A stretch of DNA of 64,000 bases from Chryseobacterium sp. Leaf180 (GCF_001424585.1 NZ_LMPJ01000011.1:18197-82196); one strand, 5' to 3'; positions 46,441 to 56,308 are shown, counted from the stretch's first letter. Translations and numbers: made by a program. Notes: generated by a model not told the origin, from the letters alone.

Positions 46441-46462
46441 TTTTTACCTTTTGGTGAAATTG

Positions 46463-46493
46463 AAATCCGTCTTTTTACAGGGCGGATTTTTTT
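46463..46493 (+). terminator. Terminator after the DUF1573 gene
   Basis: AAATCCG (46463-46469) and CGGATTT (46483-46489), then TTTTT. Short but with a good T run. Confidence 0.75.
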
Positions 46494-46507
46494 GTGAATT
46501 GTGGCAT

Positions 46508-46572
46508 GCTTTAGGCTTTAGGCTTTAGGCTTTAGGCTTTAGGCTTTAGGCTTTAGGCTTTAGGCTTTAGGC
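46508..46572. repeat. Heptamer tandem repeat GCTTTAG x9
   Basis: Nine perfect GCTTTAG units plus two bases between the DUF1573 terminator and ppk2. Likely prone to slippage; it is about 80 bases upstream of the ppk2 start. Confidence 0.95.
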
Positions 46573-46648
46573 AAAATTAATTCTTAACGAATATCTAAAT
46601 TCCTACTATTCTAATTTTTTTAACCTTTAATTTTTTAAATAACAAACC

Positions 46649-47515
46649 ATGACAGACTTCTCCGGAGAATTTAAAGTAAAAGATCATTTTTCAATTGAAA
46701 AGGCCGAAACCAGACACAGTGGAAATCTAAGCAAAGAAGAAGGCCTGCTGATGCTCGAAGCAGAAAAAAAGAAACTGCGGAAGCTTCAGGAAAAACTTTA
46801 TGCCGACGGAAGTCAGTCTTTGCTTGTTGTGCTTCAGGCGATGGATGCTGCCGGAAAAGATTCGCTGATTGAGCATGTTTTTGGAGGCGTCAATCCGCAG
46901 GGCTGTCACGTGACTAGTTTTAAAACACCCTCCGAAAAAGAATACAGCCAGGATTTTCTTTGGCGGCATTACGTCGCGCTTCCGCAAAAAGGAATGATCG
47001 GAATTTTCAACCGGTCGCATTATGAAAGTGTTTTGGTGTGTAAAGTTCACCCTGAATATAATTTAAAAGAAAAAGTCTGGAAATCGGTAAAAGATTTTGA
47101 TCAGGAATTTTGGGATAAACGGTACGAAAGCATCCGGAATTTCGAAAAACATCTTTGCCAAAACGGCACAACAATAATTAAGATTTTCTTACATATTTCT
47201 GAAAAAGAACAGAAAGAAAGACTGATTGACCGCATTGACGAAACCGACAAAAACTGGAAATTTTCTCTGAGTGATCTTCCTGAGCGTGCTCTTTTCCCGG
47301 AATATATGAAATGCTACGAGAAGGCAATTAACGAGACTTCAAAAAGCGAGGCGAGATGGCATGTGATTCCGGCAGATCAGAAATGGTTTGCACGGCTCTC
47401 GGCGATTCAAATTATTAATGAAACTTTAGAAAAAATGAATCTGCAGTTTCCGGAAGTTTCTGATGAAGAAAAACAAAAACTGCAGGAGGCAAAAAAGCAG
47501 CTTGAAAGCGAATAA
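46649..47515 (+). CDS. ppk2: Polyphosphate kinase 2 family protein
   Basis: 288 residues. Walker A AMDAAGKDS (65-72 region), then FKTPSEKEYSQDFLWRHYVALP and NRSHYESVLV from 121 with the second catalytic motif. Single-domain PPK2 proteins of this length move phosphate between polyphosphate and (d)NMP or NDP; the class III type accepts AMP and ADP. Cytoplasmic. Gene stands alone. Confidence 0.92.
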   Translation: MTDFSGEFKVKDHFSIEKAETRHSGNLSKEEGLLMLEAEKKKLRKLQEKLYADGSQSLLVVLQAMDAAGKDSLIEHVFGGVNPQGCHVTSFKTPSEKEYSQDFLWRHYVALPQKGMIGIFNRSHYESVLVCKVHPEYNLKEKVWKSVKDFDQEFWDKRYESIRNFEKHLCQNGTTIIKIFLHISEKEQKERLIDRIDETDKNWKFSLSDLPERALFPEYMKCYEKAINETSKSEARWHVIPADQKWFARLSAIQIINETLEKMNLQFPEVSDEEKQKLQEAKKQLESE

Positions 47516-47597
47516 TATCTTAGAATTAGGGAGTTCGAAAATGGAAATACTAAAGTTATATTTTAAAATTCCTGTTTCGAACATCACACTTTAAAAA

Positions 47598-47930
47598 CCA
47601 CGAGAAAATCTGTAAGCCGGATTCTGTCTCCCGATACATCGGGACGTCTGTTATTTATCTGCGCTTTACATTGCTGCAAAACTTGAGCTGATTACCCCTC
47701 GGCTTTCAGAGCGAGCCGCTCCTGATTTTCATTTCTGAAAAAAACCGATATACTTATCATTGCACCGCAAAGAGTTTACCTGGTTTCACTACAGCCGTAC
47801 TGTACCTGCTTTCTGTTGCACTTGTCCTACCCTCGCGGGCGACGGATGTTATCCGCTTTGCTGCTCTATGGTGTCCGGACTTTCCTACCCTTACCGAAAT
47901 AAGAATCAACAGACCAATTTTCTCGTGGGC
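47598..47930 (-). ncRNA. rnpB: RNase P RNA (class A)
   Basis: On the minus strand it starts CCACGAGAAAAT and ends ATTTTCTCGTGG, the P1 pair. Inside are GGAAAGTCCGGAC (P4 side), the ACAGAATCCGGCTTACAGAT segment near the 3' end, and GAGGGTAGGACAAGTGC. These are conserved bacterial RNase P elements. The RNA cuts the 5' leader from tRNA precursors with RnpA. A strong promoter lies directly upstream. Frames read across it are not genes. Confidence 0.95.
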
Positions 47931-47931
47931 G

Positions 47932-47960
47932 CAAAGATAGTGATTTGAAAATTTGGCAAT
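47932..47960 (-). promoter_or_regulatory. Promoter of rnpB
   Basis: On the minus strand ATTG (47957-47960), 17 bases, TATCTTTG (47932-47939), with the RNA beginning just downstream. The -7 box is a perfect TAnnTTTG. Confidence 0.75.
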
Positions 47961-48097
47961 GTGATAATATGTAAAATTTTAATTCACCCGATGACTGTTA
48001 TTGTTATTAGAAAAGAGACTTTACACGTTCATCTTCAAATTGCTAAATTTTCAGATTTTCAAATTAAACCATATCTTCGCCGCATTATTACTGTATT

Positions 48098-48589
48098 TTG
48101 ATTTCCAAAGAGAAAGAATTTGCCAAGCTTGTGAAAGATAATCAGGGACTGATTATTAAGGTTTCGCGGCTATATACCAATTCTCCCGAAGATGAAGAAG
48201 ATCTTTTTCAGGAGATTGTTCTGCAGCTCTGGCGCAGCTACGATTCTTTTAAAGGAAACTCTAAAATATCAACCTGGATGTACCGCGTGGCGCTGAATAC
48301 AGCCATTACCCTTTTCAGAAAAAAAACAAAAAGCCTTCAGACGAATGAACTCGACATCAATCACCGCGATTTTGTGGAAGATGACGACGACAAACAGCAG
48401 CAGATTTCGCTTCTTTACACGGTGATCAAAACGCTTCCAAATGTAGAACGCGCGATTGTAATGATGTATCTGGATGATCTTCCGTATCGGGATATTGCCG
48501 AAAATCTCGGAATCACTGAAGTAAATGCGCGTGTGAAAATGAACAGACTGAAAAAAATCCTTAAAGAAAAGATGGAAAAACATGCCTGA
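48098..48589 (+). CDS. ECF sigma factor (sigma70 family)
   Basis: 163 residues. Region 2 (NSPEDEEDLFQEIVLQLWRSYDSFKGNSKISTW, about 30-65) and region 4 (LPYRDIAENLGITEVNARVKMNRLKKIL, about 130-158) are plain. The start is TTG at 48098; no ATG fits the family start. It overlaps the next gene by eight bases, so the membrane partner is probably its anti-sigma or regulator. It should guide RNA polymerase to a stress or envelope regulon. Confidence 0.9.
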   Translation: MISKEKEFAKLVKDNQGLIIKVSRLYTNSPEDEEDLFQEIVLQLWRSYDSFKGNSKISTWMYRVALNTAITLFRKKTKSLQTNELDINHRDFVEDDDDKQQQISLLYTVIKTLPNVERAIVMMYLDDLPYRDIAENLGITEVNARVKMNRLKKILKEKMEKHA

Positions 48590-49256
48590 TTTCGATTTAG
48601 ACAGCTTAAAAAAAACCTGGCAGCAGCAGCCTGTACAGCCGAAATATAATGACAGCGAGATTCTCAGAATGCTTAATAAAAGATCGCGCAACTATATGAA
48701 GTATATCTTCTGGATCAGCGCTGCAGAGTTTTTATTTTTCACGATTCTTGGGTTGTACTATATCGTTCAGAGCAAAGAATCTGATTCTTTCCTGAGCATT
48801 TTGAAACGCCTCGGTGTGGAAAAAGACCAGCGTCTGGAAGACACGCTCGATATGATTTATTTATGTATAAAAATCATCAGCCTTCTTGTAACCGGATATT
48901 TCGTGGTGAAATTTTACCAGAATTACAGGAAAATAAAAGTGCAGGAAGACCTCAAACTTTTCATCACGAGAATTATTCAGTTTAAAAAAACCGTCAATGC
49001 GTTTATCATTATTAATCTGGCGTTACTTGTTATTTTTTCGCTGGCGCTGACGGCTTTTGTCATCTACACTCTTCAGTATCAGAATATCGAACTCAGCAGC
49101 GAAACAACGCTTGGTTTTGTTTTAGGTTTAATGATCAGCACCGTACTTTGTATATTGCTTTTGTGGCTTTATTACAGACTCGTCTATGGAATCATTATGA
49201 AAAGGCTCGACAAAAATCTTTCTCAATTAAAAAGTATCGACGCCAATGAGGCATAA
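48582..49256 (+). CDS. Membrane protein paired with the ECF sigma factor (possible anti-sigma)
   Basis: 224 residues with four membrane segments (about 40-62, 90-108, 140-162 and 175-200). The N-terminal 38 residues (MPDFDLDSLKKTWQQQPVQP...) are cytoplasmic and could hold the sigma factor. I do not recognise a named anti-sigma domain; the overlap with the sigma gene is the main evidence. Positive residues after each helix fit an inner-membrane protein. Confidence 0.7.
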   Translation: MPDFDLDSLKKTWQQQPVQPKYNDSEILRMLNKRSRNYMKYIFWISAAEFLFFTILGLYYIVQSKESDSFLSILKRLGVEKDQRLEDTLDMIYLCIKIISLLVTGYFVVKFYQNYRKIKVQEDLKLFITRIIQFKKTVNAFIIINLALLVIFSLALTAFVIYTLQYQNIELSSETTLGFVLGLMISTVLCILLLWLYYRLVYGIIMKRLDKNLSQLKSIDANEA

Positions 49257-49257
49257 A

Positions 49258-49296
49258 TAAAAAAGCATTTCAGGAAATTCTGAAATGCTTTTTTAT
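49258..49296. terminator. Bidirectional terminator
   Basis: A 13-bp perfect stem (AAAAGCATTTCAG/CTGAAATGCTTTT, 49261-49292) with loop GAAATT and A/T runs on both sides. It serves the sigma-partner unit and rpoN, which converge here. Confidence 0.92.
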
Positions 49297-49317
49297 TTAT
49301 TTAAATTGATCTAAATT

Positions 49318-50787
49318 TTACAATTCTTTACGAAGCCTCGCTACAGGAATATTCAACTGTTCACGGTATTTAGCAATCGTTCTTCGGGCAATATTGTAAC
49401 CCTGTTCTTTCAAAATCACTACCAAAGCGTCATCTGTTAAAGGTTTTCGCTTATTTTCTTTGCTGATGACTTCCATAAGATGCATTTTGATTTCTTTCGT
49501 CGAAACCTCTTCGCCATCGTCATTCGTCAGACTATCAGAGAACAGATCTTTCAGATATAAAATTCCGTTGGCGGTATCGGCGTATTTACTTTTTACCACC
49601 CTTGAAATCGTTGAAATATCAAAACCGGTAATATCTGCAATATCTTTCAGAATCATCGGACGAAGTGATTTTTCATCACCTGTAATAAAATACTGCTTCT
49701 GGAATTTTACAATCGCATTAATGGTTTGCAAAAGCGTATTCTGGCGCTGATTAATTGCGTCGATGTACCATTTGGCAGCATCGAGTTTCTGCTTAATGAA
49801 AAGTGCAGCCTGCTTATGCTCCACCGATTTTTTATCGTGAGAATAGGTCGAAAGAATATCTTTATACTCCTCAGAAACGCGCAAAGTCGGTGCATTCTTG
49901 CTGTTCAGCATCGGGATTACTTCGCCGTCTTTCACTGTGATAACAAAATCCGGAATGATTTCCTGATTGATCGTAATCGTCTGCGTATCGAAATTTCCGC
50001 CAACTTTTGGAGAAAGCTTTGAGATTTCTTCCAAAGCATCTTTCAGATCTTCCTCTTCAATATCGTATTTCTGAATAATTTTGTTGTAATGCTTATTTGT
50101 AAGCGCATCAAACTGATAACGCAGAATATTTGCAGCAAGTGAAACTGCTTTATCTGAACTTACCTTTTTTTCGATCTGAAGCAAAAGACATTCCTGCAAA
50201 CCTCTTGCGCCAACGCCAGGCGGATCCAGCTTCTGAACATAATTTTCAAGAATATCCTCAATTTTTTCTTTTGTAGTGTATACTCCCAATGAGAATGCCA
50301 GATCATCCACAATAGATTTTACATCTCTCCGCAGATATCCATCCGTATCAAGATTACCGATGATGTATTCTGCGATTTTCAGATCTTCTTCGTTGATGCT
50401 GCTCAGGTTGATCTGTTCTCTCAGATAATCATAAAGCGACTGACCCTCTGTAAGAAGGCTTTCATTATCAAACTCTTCGTCGTCTGCACTGTAGTTGCTG
50501 GATGAAGTTTTATAGCTTGGCTCGTCGTCGTATAAGTAATCGTTTACATCAAAATCTGTATCAATGGTTTCGGTACCTTCAGCCTCATAGGTTTCCTCTA
50601 AAGCGGTAGTAGTGTATTCTTCTTCAGGCGTTTCCTCTTTGGCGATTTCCAGAGCCGGGTTTTCTTCTAATTCTCTTTCCAACTCTTCTTCAAATTCCAG
50701 CGTGTGCAGCTGTATCAGCTTCATCAACTGTATCTGCTGCGGCGCCAATTTTTGTCCGAGTCTGAGTTGTAAATTTTGTTTTAACAT
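49318..50787 (-). CDS. rpoN: RNA polymerase sigma-54 factor
   Basis: 489 residues. Region I is Gln/Leu-rich (LKQNLQLRLGQKLAPQQIQLMKLIQL), followed by an acidic linker, the core-binding domain and the HTH, and the RpoN box ARRTIAKYRE at 467-476 near the C-terminus. It recognises -24/-12 promoters and needs an enhancer-binding ATPase, none of which is in the window. Confidence 0.96.
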   Translation of the reverse strand: MLKQNLQLRLGQKLAPQQIQLMKLIQLHTLEFEEELERELEENPALEIAKEETPEEEYTTTALEETYEAEGTETIDTDFDVNDYLYDDEPSYKTSSSNYSADDEEFDNESLLTEGQSLYDYLREQINLSSINEEDLKIAEYIIGNLDTDGYLRRDVKSIVDDLAFSLGVYTTKEKIEDILENYVQKLDPPGVGARGLQECLLLQIEKKVSSDKAVSLAANILRYQFDALTNKHYNKIIQKYDIEEEDLKDALEEISKLSPKVGGNFDTQTITINQEIIPDFVITVKDGEVIPMLNSKNAPTLRVSEEYKDILSTYSHDKKSVEHKQAALFIKQKLDAAKWYIDAINQRQNTLLQTINAIVKFQKQYFITGDEKSLRPMILKDIADITGFDISTISRVVKSKYADTANGILYLKDLFSDSLTNDDGEEVSTKEIKMHLMEVISKENKRKPLTDDALVVILKEQGYNIARRTIAKYREQLNIPVARLRKEL

Positions 50788-50987
50788 ATAAAGTGCTGTG
50801 TTTGGCTAATGGTAAGGTACGAATTTAATACTTTTTTTTTACAATATCGATAAGTAGCACGATTTTTGATGAGATCGAGACAATAATGTTAGTTAGTTAT
50901 TAAATATAAGGTCAGTCTGGAATTTTTTCAGGCTGATTTTTATTTCTAAGGTATGCAAATTCCTTCATACTTTAGTAAAAAATAAAA

Positions 50988-51338
50988 ATGGTCAGACTTT
51001 GCATTATTTACCTTTTACCGTTCCTGATAATTTATGTATCATTTGCAAAACTCTCAGAAAGATTCGGGCAGACAAAATCTGCATTTTGGAAAATATTTTT
51101 CGCGATGCTCATTTTCTTTGGTACTCAGTTTTTGGTTTCCAACATGACGGTTTTTTTGGTTCTCAGCTCTGATGATATCAACATTAAAAACAGCTTAGTT
51201 TTACACATCTTTTCAGCGCAAATTATTTTCTCTTTAACTGCTGCTGCAGCTTGCCATGCTTATTATAAATTTTTAAAAGGAAAATTCATGAAAGAAGATC
51301 TTCTCAGGAAAGATTCTATCAACGAAATCGGGCAATAA
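50988..51338 (+). CDS. Small membrane protein of unknown function
   Basis: 116 residues with three hydrophobic segments (about 1-22, 34-58 and 72-92). No family recognised. A clear terminator follows, and the frame is followed by asnS on the other strand, so the gene is plausible. Codon use is AT-rich. Confidence 0.6.
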   Translation: MVRLCIIYLLPFLIIYVSFAKLSERFGQTKSAFWKIFFAMLIFFGTQFLVSNMTVFLVLSSDDINIKNSLVLHIFSAQIIFSLTAAAACHAYYKFLKGKFMKEDLLRKDSINEIGQ

Positions 51339-51339
51339 A

Positions 51340-51370
51340 AAATGCGCTGAGAAAATTCAGCGCATTTGTA
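51340..51370. terminator. Terminator between the small membrane protein and asnS
   Basis: AAATGCGCTGA/TCAGCGCATTT, an 11-bp perfect stem (51340-51350 and 51357-51367), loop GAAAAT, T-rich on the right and A-rich on the left, so usable from both sides. Confidence 0.9.
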
Positions 51371-51378
51371 TTTTATTT

Positions 51379-52827
51379 TTAAAACTCCGCATTTTTCGGC
51401 GTTCGTGGGAAAGGAATCACATCGCGGATGTTCGTCATTCCGGTTACAAAAAGTACCAGTCTTTCCAAACCAAGCCCGAAACCTGCATGCGGCACCGAAC
51501 CGAATTTCCGTGTATCAAGATACCACCAGAGTTCGTGCGGATCTACACCGAAATCTTTCATTTTTTCCAAAAGCACATCGTGTCTTGCTTCTCTTTCCGA
51601 GCCGCCGATGATCTCGCCAATTCCCGGGAAAAGTACATCCATCGCCGCAACGGTTTTATTATCATCATTCAGCTTCATATAAAAAGCCTTGATTTCTTTA
51701 GGATAATCAAACAATACTACAGGACATTCAAAATGCTTTTCAACCAAAAATCTTTCGTGCTCAGATTGAAGATCTGCACCCCACTCTTCGATTGGATAAG
51801 CGAACTTTCCTTTTTTATTTTCTTTTGAATTTAATAAAATCTCAATTGCTTCTGTATAAGAAACTCTTTTGAAACGTTTAGCAATAACATTTTCAAGCTT
51901 TTCGATCAAACCTTCTTTGGCTCTTTCTTTTTCCGGTTTCGATTTCTGCTCTTCCGCAAAACGTTTATCTAAGAAATCCAAATCACCCTTGCAGTGATCT
52001 AAAACATACTGAATAACATATTTAAGGAAATCTTCTGCCAGATCAATATTGTCTTCCAGATTATTAAAAGCCACTTCCGGCTCGATCATCCAGAATTCTG
52101 CCAAATGTCGCGTCGTATTCGAATTTTCTGCTCTGAAAGTCGGTCCGAAAGTATAAATTCTTCCCAATCCCATCGCCGCAGTTTCGCCTTCCAGCTGACC
52201 GGAAACCGTCAGATTAGTCTTCTTTCCGAAGAAATCCTGGGCAAAATCGATCTCGCCCTGCTCATCTCTTGGGATATTGTTTAAGTCAAAATTAGTCACA
52301 CCAAACATTTCGCCAGCGCCTTCAGCATCGGCTCCGGTGACGATCGGCGTGTTGATGTAGAAAAACTGATTCTGATTAAAAAATGAATGAATCGCAAAAC
52401 TCACTGCGTGACGCACCCTGAAAACTGCTCCGAAAAGATTGGTTCTGAATCTCAGATGCGCCTGATCTCTTAAAACTTCCAGCGAGTGTTTTTTTGGTTG
52501 AAGAATCGTCTTGTCACGGTCTTCGGTAAAATTATCACCCAAAACGATGATTTTTTTCGCAACGATTTCCACAGTTTGCCCGGCACCCTGACTTTCCACG
52601 ACTTCGCCGGTAATTTTCAATGAAGAAGCGGTACTGATCTTAGCGATGATTTCTTCATCAAAATTCTCAAAATCAACGACAACCTGCAGATTATTAATGG
52701 TAGATCCATCATTCAGGGCGATAAAACGGTTTGAGCGGAATGCGCGTACCCAGCCGTAAACCGTGATGTCGTGATGTAAGATTTTTTTATAATTCTGTAA
52801 AACGTCTTTTACCGTCTGCTTTTTCAT
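51379..52827 (-). CDS. asnS: Asparaginyl-tRNA synthetase
   Basis: 482 residues. The N-terminal OB fold ([20 protein letters not shown]) is followed by the class II core: [24 protein letters not shown] as motif 2 and [16 protein letters not shown] as motif 3. The end [15 protein letters not shown] is typical of AsnRS. It charges tRNA-Asn in the cytoplasm. Confidence 0.97.
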   Translation of the reverse strand: MKKQTVKDVLQNYKKILHHDITVYGWVRAFRSNRFIALNDGSTINNLQVVVDFENFDEEIIAKISTASSLKITGEVVESQGAGQTVEIVAKKIIVLGDNFTEDRDKTILQPKKHSLEVLRDQAHLRFRTNLFGAVFRVRHAVSFAIHSFFNQNQFFYINTPIVTGADAEGAGEMFGVTNFDLNNIPRDEQGEIDFAQDFFGKKTNLTVSGQLEGETAAMGLGRIYTFGPTFRAENSNTTRHLAEFWMIEPEVAFNNLEDNIDLAEDFLKYVIQYVLDHCKGDLDFLDKRFAEEQKSKPEKERAKEGLIEKLENVIAKRFKRVSYTEAIEILLNSKENKKGKFAYPIEEWGADLQSEHERFLVEKHFECPVVLFDYPKEIKAFYMKLNDDNKTVAAMDVLFPGIGEIIGGSEREARHDVLLEKMKDFGVDPHELWWYLDTRKFGSVPHAGFGLGLERLVLFVTGMTNIRDVIPFPRTPKNAEF

Positions 52828-52945
52828 GTGTTGATTGCTAATTTCTATGTGAAAATTAATGTCTGCAAAGTTACAAAAATCAGGGTAATAAAGATTTACT
52901 GAATTGCCGTAAATAATCTTGATTTATATAAAAGCGCATGAAATT

Positions 52946-53545
52946 TTAATTAATCAAAACTGATTTTTTGATTTTTTTGCCTTTTCTGATTTTTAAAGCA
53001 TGATAAAAACTCGGAACATCATACTGCCATTTCGGAAGAATTAAAATGATCAGCATAACATCGAGGTGAGAAATTATACCTAAAACAATCGCGAGATCAA
53101 ACGCCCAACCCACTTTCTGAAAACCAATCAAATACGTAAAGGCCAACAGCAAACTGATTCCCCACAATTTTGAAAGCCACGCATGTGTGCAGGTTTCTTT
53201 TTTAAATTTTATCCAGCTGATCAGGTAACAGAGTGCTTCGAGGAAAAAAACCAGTGCGATGCTGAACCATTCATTTTTTATTAAAACAGAATTTAGAAAA
53301 TACGCTGCAAAACCAAGTGAAAGCCAGAAAGCCAAATCTACCTGACTGTCGAGTCTTCGTAGTTTTTCGGTTGAAACATTGAGTTTTCTAGCGATAATTC
53401 CGTCGAAAATATCGGTGAATAATCCGATGTACATTAATGTTAAAATGATAAAGCGTGATTCTGAACCTTTAAAATAAGCGAGAGACAGAATGACAGGCGC
53501 AAGCAGAAAACGGGTGGTTATTAAGATGTACGGTATTGTCTTCAT
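52946..53545 (-). CDS. CDP-alcohol phosphatidyltransferase family protein
   Basis: 199 residues with about five membrane segments. The active site reads D45-x2-D48-G49-x2-A52-R53, then D66-x3-D70. The Gly expected between R53 and D66 is replaced by Leu (L62), a small departure. The family joins CDP-activated lipids to an alcohol such as glycerol phosphate, serine or inositol; the acceptor here is unclear. Inner-membrane protein. Confidence 0.82.
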   Translation of the reverse strand: MKTIPYILITTRFLLAPVILSLAYFKGSESRFIILTLMYIGLFTDIFDGIIARKLNVSTEKLRRLDSQVDLAFWLSLGFAAYFLNSVLIKNEWFSIALVFFLEALCYLISWIKFKKETCTHAWLSKLWGISLLLAFTYLIGFQKVGWAFDLAIVLGIISHLDVMLIILILPKWQYDVPSFYHALKIRKGKKIKKSVLIN

Positions 53546-53592
53546 GATTCTTGATTTTAGATTGATTAATCTGATATAATATTATTTTCCAA

Positions 53593-54213
53593 TTATTCGG
53601 CTCTTCTAAATTCCGCACTTCTGCTTGTTGTTGACCATCCCATAGGAATAAAGAACAGACCACCAGAACGATGTTCGTAGATCAGAACATTTAAGTTTCC
53701 ACTTTTATCTATATTTAACTTCAATTTGGTAATATCTAACGCTCCGGCAAGATATGGGACCAACAGAGCTTTAGTATTTTGATTTTTTAAAATCAGAATG
53801 TTTTTCTTCTGTTTGAATTTATAAGTTTTTTTATGCAAAATTTTATCGAACTCGTCTATTGTGGAAATGGCTACATGCCATCTATCGACCATCTCAAGTT
53901 TTATTTTGTATTTATCAATGGGCTTTCCCTGCAAAGTATCTCTGATAAGCTTTCTGTTTAGCAATGAAACTAAGTTGTATCTTAAACTACCATTTAAACA
54001 TTTCGCTTCGAATATTCCATTAATATTCAAAACTTCATTCTTTGCTTTCCGGGGCATAGTGCATGAATAAAAGTTTAAGAGTAAGCTCAAACCGAACAAG
54101 AAACTTATGAACTTATTGCCTCTTTTTAAACCATCAAAATCAGTAGATTTTTCCTTTGCCGTAACCTCAAAATTTTCAGTTTTCATATCATTCATTTTTA
54201 AATTATACATCAA
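53593..54213 (-). CDS. Probable lipoprotein of unknown function
   Basis: Up to 206 residues. A hydrophobic stretch (about 34-50) ends LLNFYSC, a possible lipobox, but 30-odd residues precede it, so the true start may be one of the inner Met codons (for example M10 at 54186). The body is Lys-rich with beta-like segments and no known domain. Divergent from the HTH gene at 54292. Confidence 0.55.
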   Translation of the reverse strand: MMYNLKMNDMKTENFEVTAKEKSTDFDGLKRGNKFISFLFGLSLLLNFYSCTMPRKAKNEVLNINGIFEAKCLNGSLRYNLVSLLNRKLIRDTLQGKPIDKYKIKLEMVDRWHVAISTIDEFDKILHKKTYKFKQKKNILILKNQNTKALLVPYLAGALDITKLKLNIDKSGNLNVLIYEHRSGGLFFIPMGWSTTSRSAEFRRAE

Positions 54214-54267
54214 AGCTAATTTTGAAAGTCAACTTTCTGAATGCGAAAAAAAATTAAAATAAAATGA

Positions 54268-54275
54268 TACATTTG
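54268..54275 (+). promoter_or_regulatory. Candidate -7 box for the HTH gene
   Basis: TACATTTG fits TAnnTTTG, 17 bases before the GTG start at 54292. No good -33 box. Confidence 0.4.
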
Positions 54276-54291
54276 TGAAAATCGCAAAAAC

Positions 54292-55224
54292 GTGAATCAG
54301 GAAGTTCTTCTCAGACAAATCCGTAAAAAAATCGGCGACAAATCGCTGAATGACGAGATTGCCAATATTCTCAACATCAGCTACGACGCAGCTCACAGAC
54401 GAACGTCGATGAAAGCTAAATTCAGTTTTGAGGAAGCAATTGAGCTTGCGAAATATTATCAAATTTCATTAGATCAGTTTTTGGGAACTGAAAATCAGCT
54501 GGTCGTGAAGCGCACAAAACCTGTAAAAACGAAGGAAGATTTACTGCATTTCTTTGAAAGCTCGCTGCAGATTCTTCATGTTTTTCAGAATGAAAAACAG
54601 TCGAAAGTATATTATTCGGCGAAAGATATTCCGTTTTTTTATACGATTTCTGACACCAAACTGTCGAGATTCAAGTTTTATGTTTGGATGAATCTTCTGA
54701 ATGAAGATAAATATCTCTGCTCTTTCGAAGATTTTGATCTTCCGTATCATTCGCTGAGAAACGAAAAACTGAAAGATCTGTATGAAAGTCAGGATGTGAC
54801 CGAAGTCTGGAACGACACGACGGTCATGAGCATTCTGATGCAGATTTCTTTTTATTCTGAAATGGGGCTTTTGAAATACTCTGATATTGTGGAAATTCTG
54901 GGTGAAGTACGAACAGTGATTCAGCATATCGAATACAAAATTCAGCACAACCCGGATTTTCATTTTTACGTCAACGATCTGGTGATTTTAAGCAATAATA
55001 TTCTCTTTAAAAACGAGTATCAGTCGTCATTTTTCATTCCTTTTAATATGTTTGGATACATGATGACCAGTGACGAAAAAACATGCAGCGATACTTTGAT
55101 TTATTTTGAACATGAAATAAAAAATTCGAAATCGCTCAATTCATCCGGAAACCGGGAGCGGAAAATGTTTTTCAATAAAATATACCGCCAGATTGATGAT
55201 TTGCATGAAAAACTAAAACCTTAA
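54292..55224 (+). CDS. HTH-type (XRE-like) regulator with long C-terminal part
   Basis: 310 residues from GTG. Residues 1-65 look like a helix-turn-helix domain (LRQIRKKIGDKSLNDEIANILNISYDAAHRRTSM, followed by FSFEEAIELAKYYQISLDQF). The rest is a helical, Phe/Tyr-rich region with no recognised domain, perhaps a ligand or protein-binding part. Similar proteins occur in many flavobacteria. Its regulon is unknown; it faces the lipoprotein gene upstream. Confidence 0.75.
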   Translation: MNQEVLLRQIRKKIGDKSLNDEIANILNISYDAAHRRTSMKAKFSFEEAIELAKYYQISLDQFLGTENQLVVKRTKPVKTKEDLLHFFESSLQILHVFQNEKQSKVYYSAKDIPFFYTISDTKLSRFKFYVWMNLLNEDKYLCSFEDFDLPYHSLRNEKLKDLYESQDVTEVWNDTTVMSILMQISFYSEMGLLKYSDIVEILGEVRTVIQHIEYKIQHNPDFHFYVNDLVILSNNILFKNEYQSSFFIPFNMFGYMMTSDEKTCSDTLIYFEHEIKNSKSLNSSGNRERKMFFNKIYRQIDDLHEKLKP

Positions 55225-55303
55225 AGTAATTGTATTTTAATCGGGAGAAATAAATTTTGCAGCGATGTTTTTTGTAGATTTGACTTGTTACAAAATACAG
55301 TAT

Positions 55304-55705
55304 ATGAATATCACTTTAAAACAGGCGCAGAAAGCCATTGAAGCTGCCATCGTAAAATCGAACGAGCTGGGCGTAAAAATGAATATTGCCGTTGTAGACA
55401 GCGGAACCAATCTTGTCGCTTTCGCGAAAATGGATGATGCGTGGCTTGGTTCGATCGACATTGCACAAAAGAAAGCAAGAACTGCACGCTTTTTCAATAT
55501 GAATACAGGAGAAATTGGAAAACTGTCACAGCCCGGACAACCGTTATACAACATCGAGCATTCGAATAACGGCTTGATTTCTTTTCCCGGCGGTGTTTTA
55601 ATTAAAGATCACGAAGGCAACATCATCGGTGCGATCGGTGTGAGCGGAAGTTCTGTGGAAGACGATCACGAAGTGGCGAGCGCAGGTTCTTTAGCCATTT
55701 TTTAG
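55304..55705 (+). CDS. GlcG/HbpS family heme-binding-like protein
   Basis: 133 residues from ATG at 55304. A frame to 55265 would add 13 residues but overlaps a TAGATTTG box (55275-55282), so the shorter start is preferred. The HbpS/GlcG fold is shown by [42 protein letters not shown]-like and [22 protein letters not shown]. Members bind heme or small ligands; no signal peptide here, so cytoplasmic. Confidence 0.85.
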   Translation: MNITLKQAQKAIEAAIVKSNELGVKMNIAVVDSGTNLVAFAKMDDAWLGSIDIAQKKARTARFFNMNTGEIGKLSQPGQPLYNIEHSNNGLISFPGGVLIKDHEGNIIGAIGVSGSSVEDDHEVASAGSLAIF

Positions 55706-55724
55706 GGTAATATGCAAGCAAAAT

Positions 55725-55757
55725 AAAAGTCGGCATTTTTACGTGCCGACTTTTTTA
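55725..55757. terminator. Bidirectional terminator between the HbpS-like gene and rimM
   Basis: AAAAGTCGGCA/TGCCGACTTTT, an 11-bp perfect stem with an 8-base loop, T run on the right and A run on the left. Confidence 0.9.
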
Positions 55758-55765
55758 TTTTTTAT

Positions 55766-56308
55766 CTATTCATCTTTTTTAGACGTCACCAGAAAAACAT
55801 CGATGAGCCCTTCTGGCAGCTGCATTTTGATGAATCGTTCTTCACGGTCAACTTCGAGAATCCAGTCTTTTATTAACGGAATCACTACTTCTTTTCCATC
55901 GAGATTTGTCACAAAATAATTCTGGGCAGTCTGGTCATTTACCGAGCGAATCACGCCACAGTTATTGTCATCCTGATCAAAAATCTCAAATCCGATGATC
56001 TCATGATAGTAAAACTGCTTCCCCGAAAGTTTAGGAAGTGATGATAAAGGCAGATAAACATTTTTGCCTAAAGACTGATCTACAAGTGCTTCAGACGAGT
56101 TTTTGAAAGCAATATTCAGCGCATCCTGTTTGCTGAACGCTGTTTTTTCAACAAAGAAAGGCACCAACAAACCATTGATTTCTACAAAAATAGAATCCAG
56201 ATTTTTATATTGCGAAGGCTGATCGGTATCGAGTTTCAAAATCACGTTTCCAGCAAGGCCGTGTCTGCGGGTAATTTTCCCTAAAAAATAGCAGTCTTCT
56301 TTTTTCAT
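55766..56308 (-). CDS. rimM: Ribosome maturation factor RimM
   Basis: 180 residues. The N-terminal barrel (YFLGKITRRHGLAGNVILK) and the PRC-barrel C-terminal half (YYHEIIGFEIFD through VIPLIKDWILEVDREERFIKMQLPEGLID) are typical. RimM assists 30S head assembly and binds S19. It follows rpsP on the same strand with a hairpin in the 139-base gap. Confidence 0.95.
   Translation of the reverse strand: MKKEDCYFLGKITRRHGLAGNVILKLDTDQPSQYKNLDSIFVEINGLLVPFFVEKTAFSKQDALNIAFKNSSEALVDQSLGKNVYLPLSSLPKLSGKQFYYHEIIGFEIFDQDDNNCGVIRSVNDQTAQNYFVTNLDGKEVVIPLIKDWILEVDREERFIKMQLPEGLIDVFLVTSKKDE

Noticed and set aside
46508-46572. GCTTTAG array as a CRISPR or telomere-like element
   Set aside because: The unit is seven bases with no spacers, and the telomere likeness of TTTAGGC is chance in a bacterium.
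47760-47948. Open frame of 62 codons on the + strand
   Set aside because: It lies over the RNase P RNA gene, whose conserved elements explain the sequence.
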